From an uncultured Actinomycetes bacterium (GTDB taxonomy: Bacteria > Actinomycetota > Actinomycetes > Mycobacteriales > Mycobacteriaceae): a stretch of DNA of 33,595 nt. Positions 1 through 6,808 of the stretch are shown in pieces. Both the position numbers and the translations under genes were made by a program. The notes beneath the pieces are model-generated. The model was not told the DNA's origin. It did no database searches and saw only the letters and a program-made list of their open reading frames with translations. Within the stretch, counting starts at the first letter, position 1, and the number at the start of each line of letters is the position of its first letter. Location of the stretch: positions 1-33,595 of the forward strand of contig CAISDL010000044.1 of the NCBI GenBank assembly GCA_903884065.1, written 5' to 3'.

Positions 1-1
1 C

Positions 2-328
2 TACACCCTGACCTTCGCACCCGGGCAGTTGCCGCCGGTCAACGCGTTCTGGTCGGTGACGATGTACAAGCTCCCCGAGAGCCTGCTGGTGGCCAACCCG
101 ATCAACCGCTATCTGATCAACTCGCCCATGCTCCCCGACCTCGTCAAGAACCCCGACGGCGGGCTGACCATCTACATCCAGAACACCTCGCCGGGCCCGG
201 ACAAGGAGCCCAACTGGCTGCCGGCCCCGGACGGACCATTCACCCTCTATATGCGGCTGTACTCGCCCAAGCCCGAAGCCCTCGACGGCCAGTGGAAGGC
301 GCCCAAGCCGGTGAAGGTGCCGGGCTGA
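2..328 (+). CDS. DUF1254/DUF1214 protein, C-terminal part only
   Basis: The reading frame is open from the first bases of the window, so the start lies upstream. The 108 visible residues match the DUF1214 domain that closes DUF1254 proteins: a PPVNAFWSVTMY segment, then NPINRY, then a LTIYIQ...SPG...NWLPAPDGPF block and a final LYSPK...DGQWKAP tail. The conserved tryptophans and the NWLPAP motif are all present and the frame ends cleanly in TGA, so the visible part looks intact. Proteins of this family are usually exported or cell-envelope proteins of unknown activity. Nothing about its operon can be said because the upstream part is missing; the next downstream gene is a broken signalling gene on the same strand. 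Confidence 0.85.
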   Translation, partial: YTLTFAPGQLPPVNAFWSVTMYKLPESLLVANPINRYLINSPMLPDLVKNPDGGLTIYIQNTSPGPDKEPNWLPAPDGPFTLYMRLYSPKPEALDGQWKAPKPVKVPG

Positions 329-405
329 ACGACGACCAGTCCGAAGAGCTGGGAAGATTGCGGGGGGGTTGCCATATCCAGGCATAACGGCCTGCCCGAT
401 TCGGC

Positions 406-1073
406 GTGGTTCGACCGGATCGCCGAGAGCAGCGGTCTGAGCAGCCGGTGTACAGCCGGGCGTTGGTGCAGTCACGGGAGCGCCCCGACGGTTCGGTGAT
501 CCTTGAGGGTGTCGTGCAGGACATCACCGAGCTACGCGAAGTCGAAGCCGAACTCATCCGTTCCGAAGAACGCCACCTCCTGCTGGCGGAGAACGCCTGG
601 GAGATGGTCTGGACCATGGGGCTCGACAGCTCGATCACCTACATCAGCCCGGCCGTCGAACGGATGCGCGGATTTACCCCTGAGGAAGCGAGGCGTCAGA
701 CGCCCGAGCAGATGAGCACACCGGAATCGGCGGCCCGGATTGCCGAGTACTACCACCGGGTGTTCGTCGCGATCGAGGCCGGCACCCCGCCGCCGAGGAG
801 TTCGTCATCCTGCTGCGCGACTGCCCACTCGACGACGCCGCAGCCAGGGCGGAAGAGGTTCGCAGTCAGATCGCCGACATGGCATTTCCGGTCGCCGGCA
901 CGGTCACAGTGAGCATCGGGGCCGCGCAACTGACCGCCGGAGAAGAGTCAGCCTCGTGGCTCGGCCGCGCCGATGCGGCGCTGTACCAAGCGAAGCGGTC
1001 GGGCCGCAACGCTGTGGTGGCCTTCGAGGGACCGACGCGCACGCTCAATCCGATTGCGTCACAAAGTCGATGA
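406..1073 (+). pseudogene. Decayed PAS-GGDEF (diguanylate cyclase-like) gene
   Basis: Two pieces of one signalling protein lie in different frames. The first (about 440-790) encodes the end of one PAS domain (VVQDITELREVEAEL, a PAC-type ending) and the start of a second PAS (LLAENAWEMVW, ITYISPAVERMRGFTPEE). The second (about 792-1073, frame shifted) encodes the C-terminal half of a GGDEF domain: EEFVILL, VTVSIGAA, then the ADAALYQAKRSGRN signature. The rest of the second PAS and the first half of GGDEF, including most of the GG(D/E)EF active-site loop, are missing. The junction sits at a GCCGAGGAGTTC stretch that could code PPEEF in one frame and GGEEF in the other, so deletion between short homologies is plausible. 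The 5' part is also gone. An intact version would have made cyclic di-GMP; this copy is very unlikely to be active. Confidence 0.8.
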
Positions 1074-1887
1074 GCTCCTCGACCCGGCCGATGAGTTCCG
1101 GCTCCAGGTCGGTCCAGTCGCGGACCGTGCCGCGGATGCGCTGCCATGCGGTGGCGATGTCGGCCTGAGTGCGGTGTGGCCAGCCCAGCGCCGCACAAAT
1201 GCCGTGTTTCCATTCCACCGCGCGCGGCACCGCCGGCCACGCCGCCAGACCCACCCGGGCGGGTTTGACCGCCTGCCAGATGTCGACATAGGGGTGCCCC
1301 ACCACCAGGGTGTGCTCCCCGCCCGGCCCGCGGCGTACGGCATCGGCGATGCGCGACTCCTTGGACCCGGCGACCAGGTGATCGACCAGCACTCCCAGGC
1401 GCCGGCCCGGCCCGGGACGGAAATCGGCAACAACTGCGGCCAGATCATCAACGCCGCCAAGGTATTCCACGACGACGCCTTCGACCCGCAGGTCGTCGCC
1501 CCAGACCTGTTCGACGAGTTCGGCATCGTGGCGGCCCTCGACGTAGATGCGCCCGGCCAGGGCAATCCGGGCCCGGGTGTCGGCGACTTTCACCGAACCC
1601 GACGCGGTGCGCTGAGCTATCCCGGGAGGCGGCGTCCGCCGGGGCGCGGTCAGGATCACCGGCCTGCCGTCCAGCAGAAAGCCCGGCCCCAGCGGAAACA
1701 CGCGAGTCCGGCGGTGCCGGTCCTCAAGTTCGACGCGGCCGCCCTCGATGCGGATCACGGCACCGACGTAGCCTGACTGCGGGTCCTCGACCACCATCCC
1801 GATCTCGGCGCAGCACTCGGTTGAACGGGGCTTTCGGGACTCGTGCGGGTTGTCGGCGAGCACGTCGGCGCCATAGCGATCAGCCAC
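1045..1887 (-). CDS. DUF3097 domain protein
   Basis: A 280-residue protein that matches the actinobacterial DUF3097 family over its whole length. It opens with DRYGADVLADNPHES, continues with a small beta-rich segment (VGAVIRIEGGRVELEDR) and has the conserved core IYVEGRHDAELVEQVWGDDLR, whose EG-(x)-D arrangement resembles a TOPRIM-like fold, followed by LGVLVDHLVAGSKE. The function of the family is not established. The start is GTG at 1885-1887. A TACGAT hexamer ends seven bases upstream of it, which fits a leaderless transcript; no Shine-Dalgarno sequence is visible. The 3' end overlaps the tail of the decayed GGDEF gene on the opposite strand by 29 bp. Confidence 0.85.
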   Translation of the reverse strand: MADRYGADVLADNPHESRKPRSTECCAEIGMVVEDPQSGYVGAVIRIEGGRVELEDRHRRTRVFPLGPGFLLDGRPVILTAPRRTPPPGIAQRTASGSVKVADTRARIALAGRIYVEGRHDAELVEQVWGDDLRVEGVVVEYLGGVDDLAAVVADFRPGPGRRLGVLVDHLVAGSKESRIADAVRRGPGGEHTLVVGHPYVDIWQAVKPARVGLAAWPAVPRAVEWKHGICAALGWPHRTQADIATAWQRIRGTVRDWTDLEPELIGRVEELIDFVTQSD

Positions 1888-1894
1888 CTGAGCG

Positions 1895-1900
1895 ATCGTA
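1895..1900 (-). promoter_or_regulatory. -10 element of a probable leaderless promoter for the DUF3097 gene
   Basis: On the minus strand TACGAT fits the mycobacterial TANNNT -10 consensus. Seven bases separate it from the GTG start codon, so the expected transcription start coincides with the first base of the codon. There is no ribosome-binding site in the gap, which agrees with leaderless translation. No clear -35 was seen. Confidence 0.45.
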
Positions 1901-1934
1901 GGGAGCGCTGGCCGGAATCCGGCGCAACGCGGCT

Positions 1935-1953
1935 GCGGCGGGTCGCCCGCCGC
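1935..1953 (-). terminator. GC-rich hairpin after the ion-channel gene
   Basis: A perfect 8-bp inverted repeat (GCGGCGGG and CCCGCCGC) with a 3-base loop lies 17 bases past the stop codon of the ligand-gated channel gene, between it and the DUF3097 promoter. There is no U-tract on either side, as is common for mycobacterial hairpin terminators. The position supports separate transcription of the two minus-strand genes. Confidence 0.5.
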
Positions 1954-1969
1954 GCAGGATCACCGCAGG

Positions 1970-3118
1970 TCAACTACTCCAGACGAGATAGCCGAGCAGC
2001 ACAACCGTGACCGCGATGAGATAGCAGATGCAGATGGCCGCGAGCAGTCGGCGCTGCAGGGCCAGGGCTGCGCCAATGCCCCGGGACCCCAGGACCCACG
2101 CACTTGCGATCGAGACAGCCAGGAAGGCTATCGCCGATGCGTAGGCGACGATATATAGGACGTCTACCATCAACAGGTAGTTGACGTCCTGCAGCGACGA
2201 CGAGATGCCCCAGTGCATGGCGACCAGGGCCAGCAGCGACGTGATGGGCAGCGCGATTCTGGAGTCGACGTGTGACGGCGGGATGATCAGAGCGATCGCG
2301 GCAGCAGCCAGCACGATGAGCATCGGCACCATGATCTTGAGGACGCCCGCCGCCGTGGGCGACGCCAGCGGAATCTCAACAACGATGCGCGGAAAAGTCC
2401 AGGCTTGCCGCATGTGGTCGGCCGGCCCAACGTCATAGGTGTAGTCGCGGAAGGAAATCCGGGGCTGGCCGACGTCGTAACCGGGCAGCGTGACCTCGGG
2501 ACTGATTCGGACCGGATCGTCATCCGGCGTGTAGGTGAGGATCTGTGTGTTGAGAGCCTCATCTTCGATGATGATCTTCAGGGTCTGCCGGTCGAAGGGA
2601 TACCTCTTGAGCGACAAGGGCGTGTTGAAGTTGCCTTGGTAGTGGATCATCCAGAAACGTGTTCCATCCGGTTCGATCTGCGGTTCCTCGTAGACCGGGT
2701 CGGCTACCAGCGCCCACTTCTCATAGGCGTTGACCACAGTGAGGCCCTTGGTCGGGTCGATCCCACTGCCGCGCCACCGCAACCACACGTAGAAGTCCGC
2801 GTCGAAACTGTTGTTGGGCAGATTGACGGTCGCGACATTCATCACGAAGACGCCTGCCCGAACCTCTTCGGGACCGGGCCCACTCAGCTTGGGCCCGATG
2901 AGCCGGCTGGGCACCGGCGACGTGGGCGCAGCGACCCCCGGCGGCAGACGTGGTGGAGAAGCCGGCGCCGGCGAACCGGCCGCGACATGCAAGCCCATAA
3001 GCGCCAGGCCGATCCCCACCACAACCGAGGCCAAGGCCAGGGTGCTCCTCGCCATCCCCCTCGCCATCCCCCTCGCCATCCCCCTCGCCATCCCGAACTC
3101 GACGAACCGCCTCACCAT
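1970..3118 (-). CDS. Prokaryotic pentameric ligand-gated ion channel (Cys-loop receptor family) homologue
   Basis: The 382-residue product has an N-terminal hydrophobic signal or anchor (about 25-47), a Pro/Ala-rich linker, a beta-rich extracellular ligand-binding domain (about 75-255) and four C-terminal membrane helices (about 259-279, 286-308, 314-340, 357-379). The YPFDRQTL motif at 173-180 is the Pro-loop (FPFDxQ) hallmark of the family; as in other bacterial members the two loop cysteines are absent. Helix 2 (DSRIALPITSLLALVAMHWG) is the expected pore helix. The start at 3118 has a GGAGG seven bases upstream; the frame is open 70 codons further up, but those codons read as non-coding. 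Residues 10-24 are an in-frame MARG repeat. The ligand and ion selectivity cannot be predicted. It is divergent from the amino acid ABC importer, whose substrate could be relevant, but that is only inference. Confidence 0.8.
   Translation of the reverse strand: MVRRFVEFGMARGMARGMARGMARSTLALASVVVGIGLALMGLHVAAGSPAPASPPRLPPGVAAPTSPVPSRLIGPKLSGPGPEEVRAGVFVMNVATVNLPNNSFDADFYVWLRWRGSGIDPTKGLTVVNAYEKWALVADPVYEEPQIEPDGTRFWMIHYQGNFNTPLSLKRYPFDRQTLKIIIEDEALNTQILTYTPDDDPVRISPEVTLPGYDVGQPRISFRDYTYDVGPADHMRQAWTFPRIVVEIPLASPTAAGVLKIMVPMLIVLAAAAIALIIPPSHVDSRIALPITSLLALVAMHWGISSSLQDVNYLLMVDVLYIVAYASAIAFLAVSIASAWVLGSRGIGAALALQRRLLAAICICYLIAVTVVLLGYLVWSS
3047..3091 (-). repeat. 12-bp tandem repeat (3.75 copies) in the channel N-terminus
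   Basis: On the minus strand the unit ATGGCGAGGGGG occurs three times and is followed by a partial fourth copy ATGGCGAGG. It encodes MARG-MARG-MARG-MAR at residues 10-24, just before the signal/anchor helix. Every unit carries an ATG and a purine-rich GAGGGGG that lies 12 bases before the ATG one unit further on, so internal starts are conceivable. The unit is a multiple of three, so copy-number change would keep the frame. Confidence 0.9.
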
Positions 3119-3134
3119 AGAACCGCCTCCGCGG

Positions 3135-3159
3135 ATACCCCCCGACGTCGACGTTAATC
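3135..3159 (-). promoter_or_regulatory. Possible SigF-type promoter for the channel gene
   Basis: On the minus strand GATT (3156-3159), a 15-base spacer and GGGTAT (3135-3140) resemble the mycobacterial SigF pattern GTTT-N15-17-GGGTAT, with a perfect -10 and three of four -35 bases. It is 17 bases upstream of the start codon. The partly palindromic GTTAATCGATAAC (3153-3165) overlaps the upstream edge. This is pattern matching only. Confidence 0.3.
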
Positions 3160-3216
3160 GATAACAACAGCCCTTCGCGGTGATTCGTTCTCTGGCGCTG
3201 CCGCCGATCGTGCGCA

Positions 3217-4080
3217 ATGATGCCGCCCATGAGCAAAGGGTTGACTGTCCTCGTCCCGGTTGTCGCGGTGCTGTTGGCGACATCGGGTTGTTCGCCCGCC
3301 CAGGACAAGCAGTCCACGGCCGGCGCACCCGGGAACTGCGACTCAGCCTCCCTGGCGACGCTGAAGTCGGGTGTCCTGACCTTCGGCACCGATCAGCCGG
3401 CCTACCCGCCCTGGTTCGTCGGCGACGTTCCGGCCAACGGCAAGGGATTCGAATCGGCCGTCGCCTACGCCGTGGCCGGCAAGCTCGGGTATGAGCCCAG
3501 CGAGGTCGCGTGGGTCCGCGTTCCGTTCAACGCCGCGATCGCCCCGGGGCCGAAGGCCTTCGACGCCAACCTCAACGAGTTCTCGATCACCGACGAACGC
3601 CGCAAGGCCGTCGACTTCTCCTCGCCCTATTACGACGTCACCCAGGCCGTGGTCACGCTGAAATCGAGCCCGGCGGCAGAGGTCACCACCCTTGACGGTC
3701 TGCGCGGTCTCAAACTCGGCGCCCAGGTCGGCACGACCAGTTACAACGCCGCCAAAAGCCTGGGCAGCAGCGAGCCGGTCTCGGTCTACAACAACAACGA
3801 CGACGCCAAGGCGGCACTGACCAGCGGCCAAATCGATGCGCTGGTGCTGGACCTGCCCACCGCATTCCAGGTTCAGGCCGAACTTCCCGACGGCCGGATC
3901 ATCGGCCAACTGCCCGGCGTCGGCGACAAGCCCGAACAGTTCGGCATCGTCCTGGACAAGGGCAGCCCGTTGACCTCGTGCGTGTCCGGTGCAGTCGAGG
4001 CGTTGCGAGCCGACGGCACGCTGGCCAGTCTGCAGCAGCGGTGGCTGACCGACGCCGGTCGTGCACCGGTCCTGAGGTGA
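3217..4080 (+). CDS. Polar amino acid ABC transporter, substrate-binding lipoprotein (family 3)
   Basis: The 287-residue protein is the extracytoplasmic binding component of the three-gene importer. Residues 8-25 form a lipoprotein signal ending in the lipobox LATSGC, so the mature protein should be acylated at Cys25 and anchored on the outer face of the membrane. The rest fits SBP family 3: a first lobe with FGTDQPAYPPWF and FESAVAYAVAGKLGY, the DERRKAVDFSSPYY motif that follows the first substrate contacts, a hinge region around LKLGAQVGTTSY, and DALVLDLPTA in the second lobe. Three ATGs (3217, 3220, 3229) could serve as start and none has a clear ribosome-binding site; 3229 would give the more typical MSKGL signal peptide. 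Its stop codon overlaps the GTG of the permease. The exact amino acid is not predictable. Confidence 0.9.
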   Translation: MMPPMSKGLTVLVPVVAVLLATSGCSPAQDKQSTAGAPGNCDSASLATLKSGVLTFGTDQPAYPPWFVGDVPANGKGFESAVAYAVAGKLGYEPSEVAWVRVPFNAAIAPGPKAFDANLNEFSITDERRKAVDFSSPYYDVTQAVVTLKSSPAAEVTTLDGLRGLKLGAQVGTTSYNAAKSLGSSEPVSVYNNNDDAKAALTSGQIDALVLDLPTAFQVQAELPDGRIIGQLPGVGDKPEQFGIVLDKGSPLTSCVSGAVEALRADGTLASLQQRWLTDAGRAPVLR

Positions 4081-4904
4081 CCGCTCTCGCCGCCGAGCGA
4101 CTGGCCTACCGCCGGTCGCGGGCCCGGCGTTCGACCGCGATCGCCCTGGTTTCCACGGTGGTCTTCGCCGCCGTCATGATCGCGGCGACGACGTCGTCGC
4201 CCGGCTGGCCACGGGTGGCGGACTCGTTTCTGAACTGGCGGGTCGGCTGGGAGAGCCTGCCGGCGATCCTCGACGGATTGTGGCTGAACCTGCGGGTGTT
4301 GGTGGTCTGCCAGATACTCATCCTGATCATCGGGCTGAGCCTGGCGGCGGTGCGCACTCTGCGCGGCCCGGTGTGGTTTCCGCTGCGCGCGTTGGCAACC
4401 GGGTACGTGGACCTGTTCCGCGGTCTGCCGCTGATCATCTGTCTGTACCTCGTCGGCTTCGGACTGCCGGGCCTTCGACTGGCCGGCATCCCGAACAATC
4501 CGGTGCTGTTGGGTGGTTTCGCCCTGGTGCTGGTGTATTCGGCCTATGTGGCCGAGGTCTTCCGGGCCGGGATCCAGTCGGTGCATCCCTCCCAACTGTC
4601 CGCCGCCAGTTCACTGGGCCTGAACTACCGGCAGACGATGCGACTGGTGGTGTTGCCGCAGGCCGCCCGGCGGGTGACCCCGGCGCTGCTCAACGATTTC
4701 GTTGCGCTGCAGAAGGATTGCGGCCTGATCTCGGTACTGGGTGCCGTCGACGCGGTGCGGGCGGCCCAGATTCAGGTGGCGACCAGTTATAACTTCACCC
4801 CGTACGTGGTGGCCGGCCTGTTGTTCGTGGCGCTGGCGATTCCGTCGGCGCGACTGGCGGACTGGGCGACGCGGCGTGCCGCCACCCGGCAGGGCGCGCT
4901 GTGA
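4077..4904 (+). CDS. Polar amino acid ABC transporter permease
   Basis: A 275-residue inner-membrane permease of the HisM/GlnP type. A first helix at about 20-42 precedes the transport domain with roughly five more helices. The EAA loop that docks the ATPase is visible as AASSLGLNYRQTMRLVVLPQA. The DLFRGLPLIICLYLVGFGLP and NDFVALQKDCGLISVLG segments are family hallmarks. The GTG start at 4077 overlaps the TGA of the binding-protein gene (GTGA), and its own stop overlaps the next GTG in the same way, so the three genes should be translated in a coupled manner. An in-frame ATG lies 99 bases upstream within the binding-protein gene; it is rejected because it would add a non-homologous arginine-rich tail. 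Confidence 0.92.
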   Translation: MTALAAERLAYRRSRARRSTAIALVSTVVFAAVMIAATTSSPGWPRVADSFLNWRVGWESLPAILDGLWLNLRVLVVCQILILIIGLSLAAVRTLRGPVWFPLRALATGYVDLFRGLPLIICLYLVGFGLPGLRLAGIPNNPVLLGGFALVLVYSAYVAEVFRAGIQSVHPSQLSAASSLGLNYRQTMRLVVLPQAARRVTPALLNDFVALQKDCGLISVLGAVDAVRAAQIQVATSYNFTPYVVAGLLFVALAIPSARLADWATRRAATRQGAL

Positions 4905-5659
4905 GTGCGCCGGTTCTGTCGGTCCGCGGACTGGTCAAGAGGTACGGCGAACGCGTCGTGCTGAACGGCGTCGATCTCGACGTCGCCGAACACGAGGTCG
5001 TCGTGCTCATCGGCGCCTCCGGTTCCGGCAAGTCCACCCTGCTCAAGTGCGTCGACCTGCTCGAGGACGTCGACGACGGGCAGATCTTCCTCGACGGCCG
5101 CGATATCAGTGATCCGCGGGTCGACGCCGAGGAGTCCCGGCGCAGCATGGGAATGGTGTTCCAGTCGTTCAACCTGTTCCCGCACATGACCGTGCTCGAC
5201 AACGTGACGCTGTCGCCGCGAGTCGTGTTCCGGCGCAGTCGTTCCGAGGCCGACCAGCGAGGCCGGGAACTGCTGGCCCGCGTCGGACTGGCGGACAAGG
5301 CTGATGCCTACCCCGACAAGCTCTCCGGCGGCCAGCAGCAACGGGTGGCGATCGCCCGGGCGCTGGCCTATGACCCGCGCCTGCTGCTACTCGACGAGAT
5401 CACCAGCGCTCTCGACCCTGAACTGGTCGGCGAAGTGCTCGATCTGGTGCGCGAACTCGCCGAATCCGGACGCACCATCGTCATGGCCACCCACGAGATG
5501 GGTTTCGCCCGTCAAGTGGCCCACACCGTCTGCTTCCTCGACGGAGGCCGGATCATCGAATCAGGTTCAGCCGAGCAGGTTCTCACCGATCCGCAGCAGG
5601 ATCGCACCCGGCAGTTCCTGAGCCGGGTCAGTGGTGCGGGACATTCGCCGACGGGCTGA
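4901..5659 (+). CDS. Polar amino acid ABC transporter ATP-binding protein (GlnQ/HisP type)
   Basis: A complete 252-residue ATPase that powers the importer from the cytoplasmic side. Visible motifs are Walker A GASGSGKST (38-46), the Q-loop MVFQSFNLFPHMTVLDNV, the ABC signature LSGGQQQR (141-148), Walker B LLLLDE (161-166, catalytic Glu166), the D-loop SALDPE and the H-loop ATHE (His198). The NLFPHMTVLDNV stretch and the ISALDPEL-like sequence are typical of the amino-acid-uptake subfamily. The GTG start at 4901 overlaps the permease stop by 4 bp. The last residues (SRVSGAGHSPTG) are a short non-conserved tail. It closes the operon; about 120 bp without a gene follow. Confidence 0.95.
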   Translation: MSAPVLSVRGLVKRYGERVVLNGVDLDVAEHEVVVLIGASGSGKSTLLKCVDLLEDVDDGQIFLDGRDISDPRVDAEESRRSMGMVFQSFNLFPHMTVLDNVTLSPRVVFRRSRSEADQRGRELLARVGLADKADAYPDKLSGGQQQRVAIARALAYDPRLLLLDEITSALDPELVGEVLDLVRELAESGRTIVMATHEMGFARQVAHTVCFLDGGRIIESGSAEQVLTDPQQDRTRQFLSRVSGAGHSPTG

Positions 5660-5783
5660 CACAGCACAGCGCGGTAACGGGACGGTACCGATTCGTCACA
5701 GATCGGCGACATGTCGGTACGGCGCCGGTGAATTGCCGGTTTTGAAGCGGACTCTGGTGGCAACCCCTCATCAGGAGGTCACG

Positions 5784-6107
5784 ATGCCCTGGCTCATGGT
5801 GTACATCACAATTGCCGTTACCGTGCTCTCCGTCGTCGGAGCCTGCTTCGCGAAGGGACTTAGACGGGACCCCTGGCGCCTGGTCGCGATCCTCGCCGCG
5901 TCCGCACTGTGGCCCGTCCTCGTCGTCGGCCTGATCCAATTCGGTGCCATTCAGATCGTGGCGGGCCACCTGCGCCGGCACGCGTCCGCGCCTGTCTCGG
6001 CCCCTGAGCAGACGGTCTTCGAGCCCGAACCCGCCACCGCACCGATGGTTCTGGTCGACTCCCTGGTGCGGTTGGCCCAGCAGGTCGGCGTCAAGCACCC
6101 GGCTTAG
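5784..6107 (+). CDS. Small membrane protein of unknown function
   Basis: A 107-residue protein with two predicted membrane helices (about 4-22 and 34-56) separated by a short basic loop, KGLRRDPWR, and a soluble C-terminal tail rich in Ala, Pro and Val. The start at 5784 is fixed by a perfect AGGAGG (5773-5778) five bases upstream; the frame is open further up but that part reads as non-coding. I do not recognise the family. It stands alone between the ABC operon and a small secreted-protein gene, and there is no overlap suggesting co-translation. Base composition is like its neighbours. Confidence 0.7.
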   Translation: MPWLMVYITIAVTVLSVVGACFAKGLRRDPWRLVAILAASALWPVLVVGLIQFGAIQIVAGHLRRHASAPVSAPEQTVFEPEPATAPMVLVDSLVRLAQQVGVKHPA

Positions 6108-6239
6108 CCTTCTCCCCCGATCGGTGGACACCCGCGTCCTCCTCACAACGGTTCGTCCGGTGGACAGTCCGGGCCTCCCGTCACCGCGATAGTCGTAGCA
6201 GGCCGAAGACATCGGTACGACTTCCAGGAGGAGACCACA

Positions 6240-6518
6240 ATGAACACCACCGCATTCACCCGCCGCATCACCGCAACCCTGTCCGGACCGTTAGTCGCGG
6301 CCGGAATCCTCATGGGCGCCATGGTGATCGGCGACACCGCCACCGCGAACGCGCAACCGACCGCGGACGGCCAGTGCACCAGCATGACGATGACCGGCGG
6401 CCAGGACCCGACCGGCCCCAACGCGCTCACCCGGGCCGGTCAGATTGGCGCCGCCGCCGGCCCCAGTGCCTCCGACGGCAGCATGGCGGTCAATTGCCAG
6501 GCCGCCAGCCACGGCTGA
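6240..6518 (+). CDS. Small secreted protein of unknown function
   Basis: A 92-residue protein with a typical Sec signal peptide: a basic n-region (TRRIT), a hydrophobic core (about 15-32) and a probable cleavage after ATANA (about residue 38). The mature peptide is about 54 residues, rich in Gly, Ala, Ser and Thr, with two cysteines (QCTSM and NCQAA) that could pair after export. The start is supported by AGGAGGAG shortly upstream. It resembles small exported proteins found in mycobacteria but no function is known to me. A strong hairpin follows 28 bp after the stop. Confidence 0.75.
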   Translation: MNTTAFTRRITATLSGPLVAAGILMGAMVIGDTATANAQPTADGQCTSMTMTGGQDPTGPNALTRAGQIGAAAGPSASDGSMAVNCQAASHG

Positions 6519-6545
6519 TCGGGCTAGCCGCCGGCGGGAACAGGA

Positions 6546-6592
6546 GTCGGGCCCACGCGCACAGTAGGGGGGATGAGCGCGGTGGGCCCGAC
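6546..6592 (+). terminator. Long hairpin downstream of the small secreted-protein gene
   Basis: GTCGGGCCCAC (6546-6556) and GTGGGCCCGAC (6582-6592) form a perfect 11-bp stem, extended by GCGC (6557-6560) pairing with GCGC (6577-6580) across one bulged base, leaving a loop of about 16 bases. There is no U-tract after it. The position after a plus-strand gene suits a transcription terminator or an mRNA-stabilising 3' structure. Because each arm contains GGGCCC, a protein-binding role is also possible. Confidence 0.55.
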
Positions 6593-6686
6593 GTACCTGC
6601 ATTCTGTTACTGACATCCATGAAAATTAGGCATTTCAGGTGTTTCTCAGCCGGTGTGTCGGGAGCGAGAGTTGAGGACCGAGACGC

Positions 6687-6800
6687 ATGCGCCGGCAGGA
6701 ATTCGAAGGACTCGCCGTTGAACTGCGCGACCAGGTGATCGGACTGATGACCGAGGATCACCGGGCGGCCATGCGGGCGTTCGCTTCTCGCGGCCGGTAA
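6687..6800 (+). pseudogene. Short frame resembling a crotonase-family C-terminus (possible relic)
   Basis: A 37-codon frame opens at ATG 6687 and ends at TAA 6800. Its sequence (EFEGLAVELRDQV... then TEDHRAAMRAFASRGR) resembles the C-terminal helices of enoyl-CoA hydratases, where a T-x-DHREA..AF..K segment closes the protein. No upstream crotonase core is present in any frame, and a stop codon lies in frame five codons before the ATG. It could be the last fragment of a deleted fatty-acid gene next to the acyl-CoA dehydrogenase, or a chance or genuine small peptide. No ribosome-binding site is evident. Confidence 0.3.
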
Positions 6801-6808
6801 TCCGCCGG

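Noticed and set aside
3119..3328. In-frame 70-codon N-terminal extension of the ion-channel gene
   Set aside because: The extension is arginine-, proline- and glycine-rich with no homology pattern, overlaps the divergent binding-protein gene start, and a GGAGG at ideal spacing supports the start at 3118.
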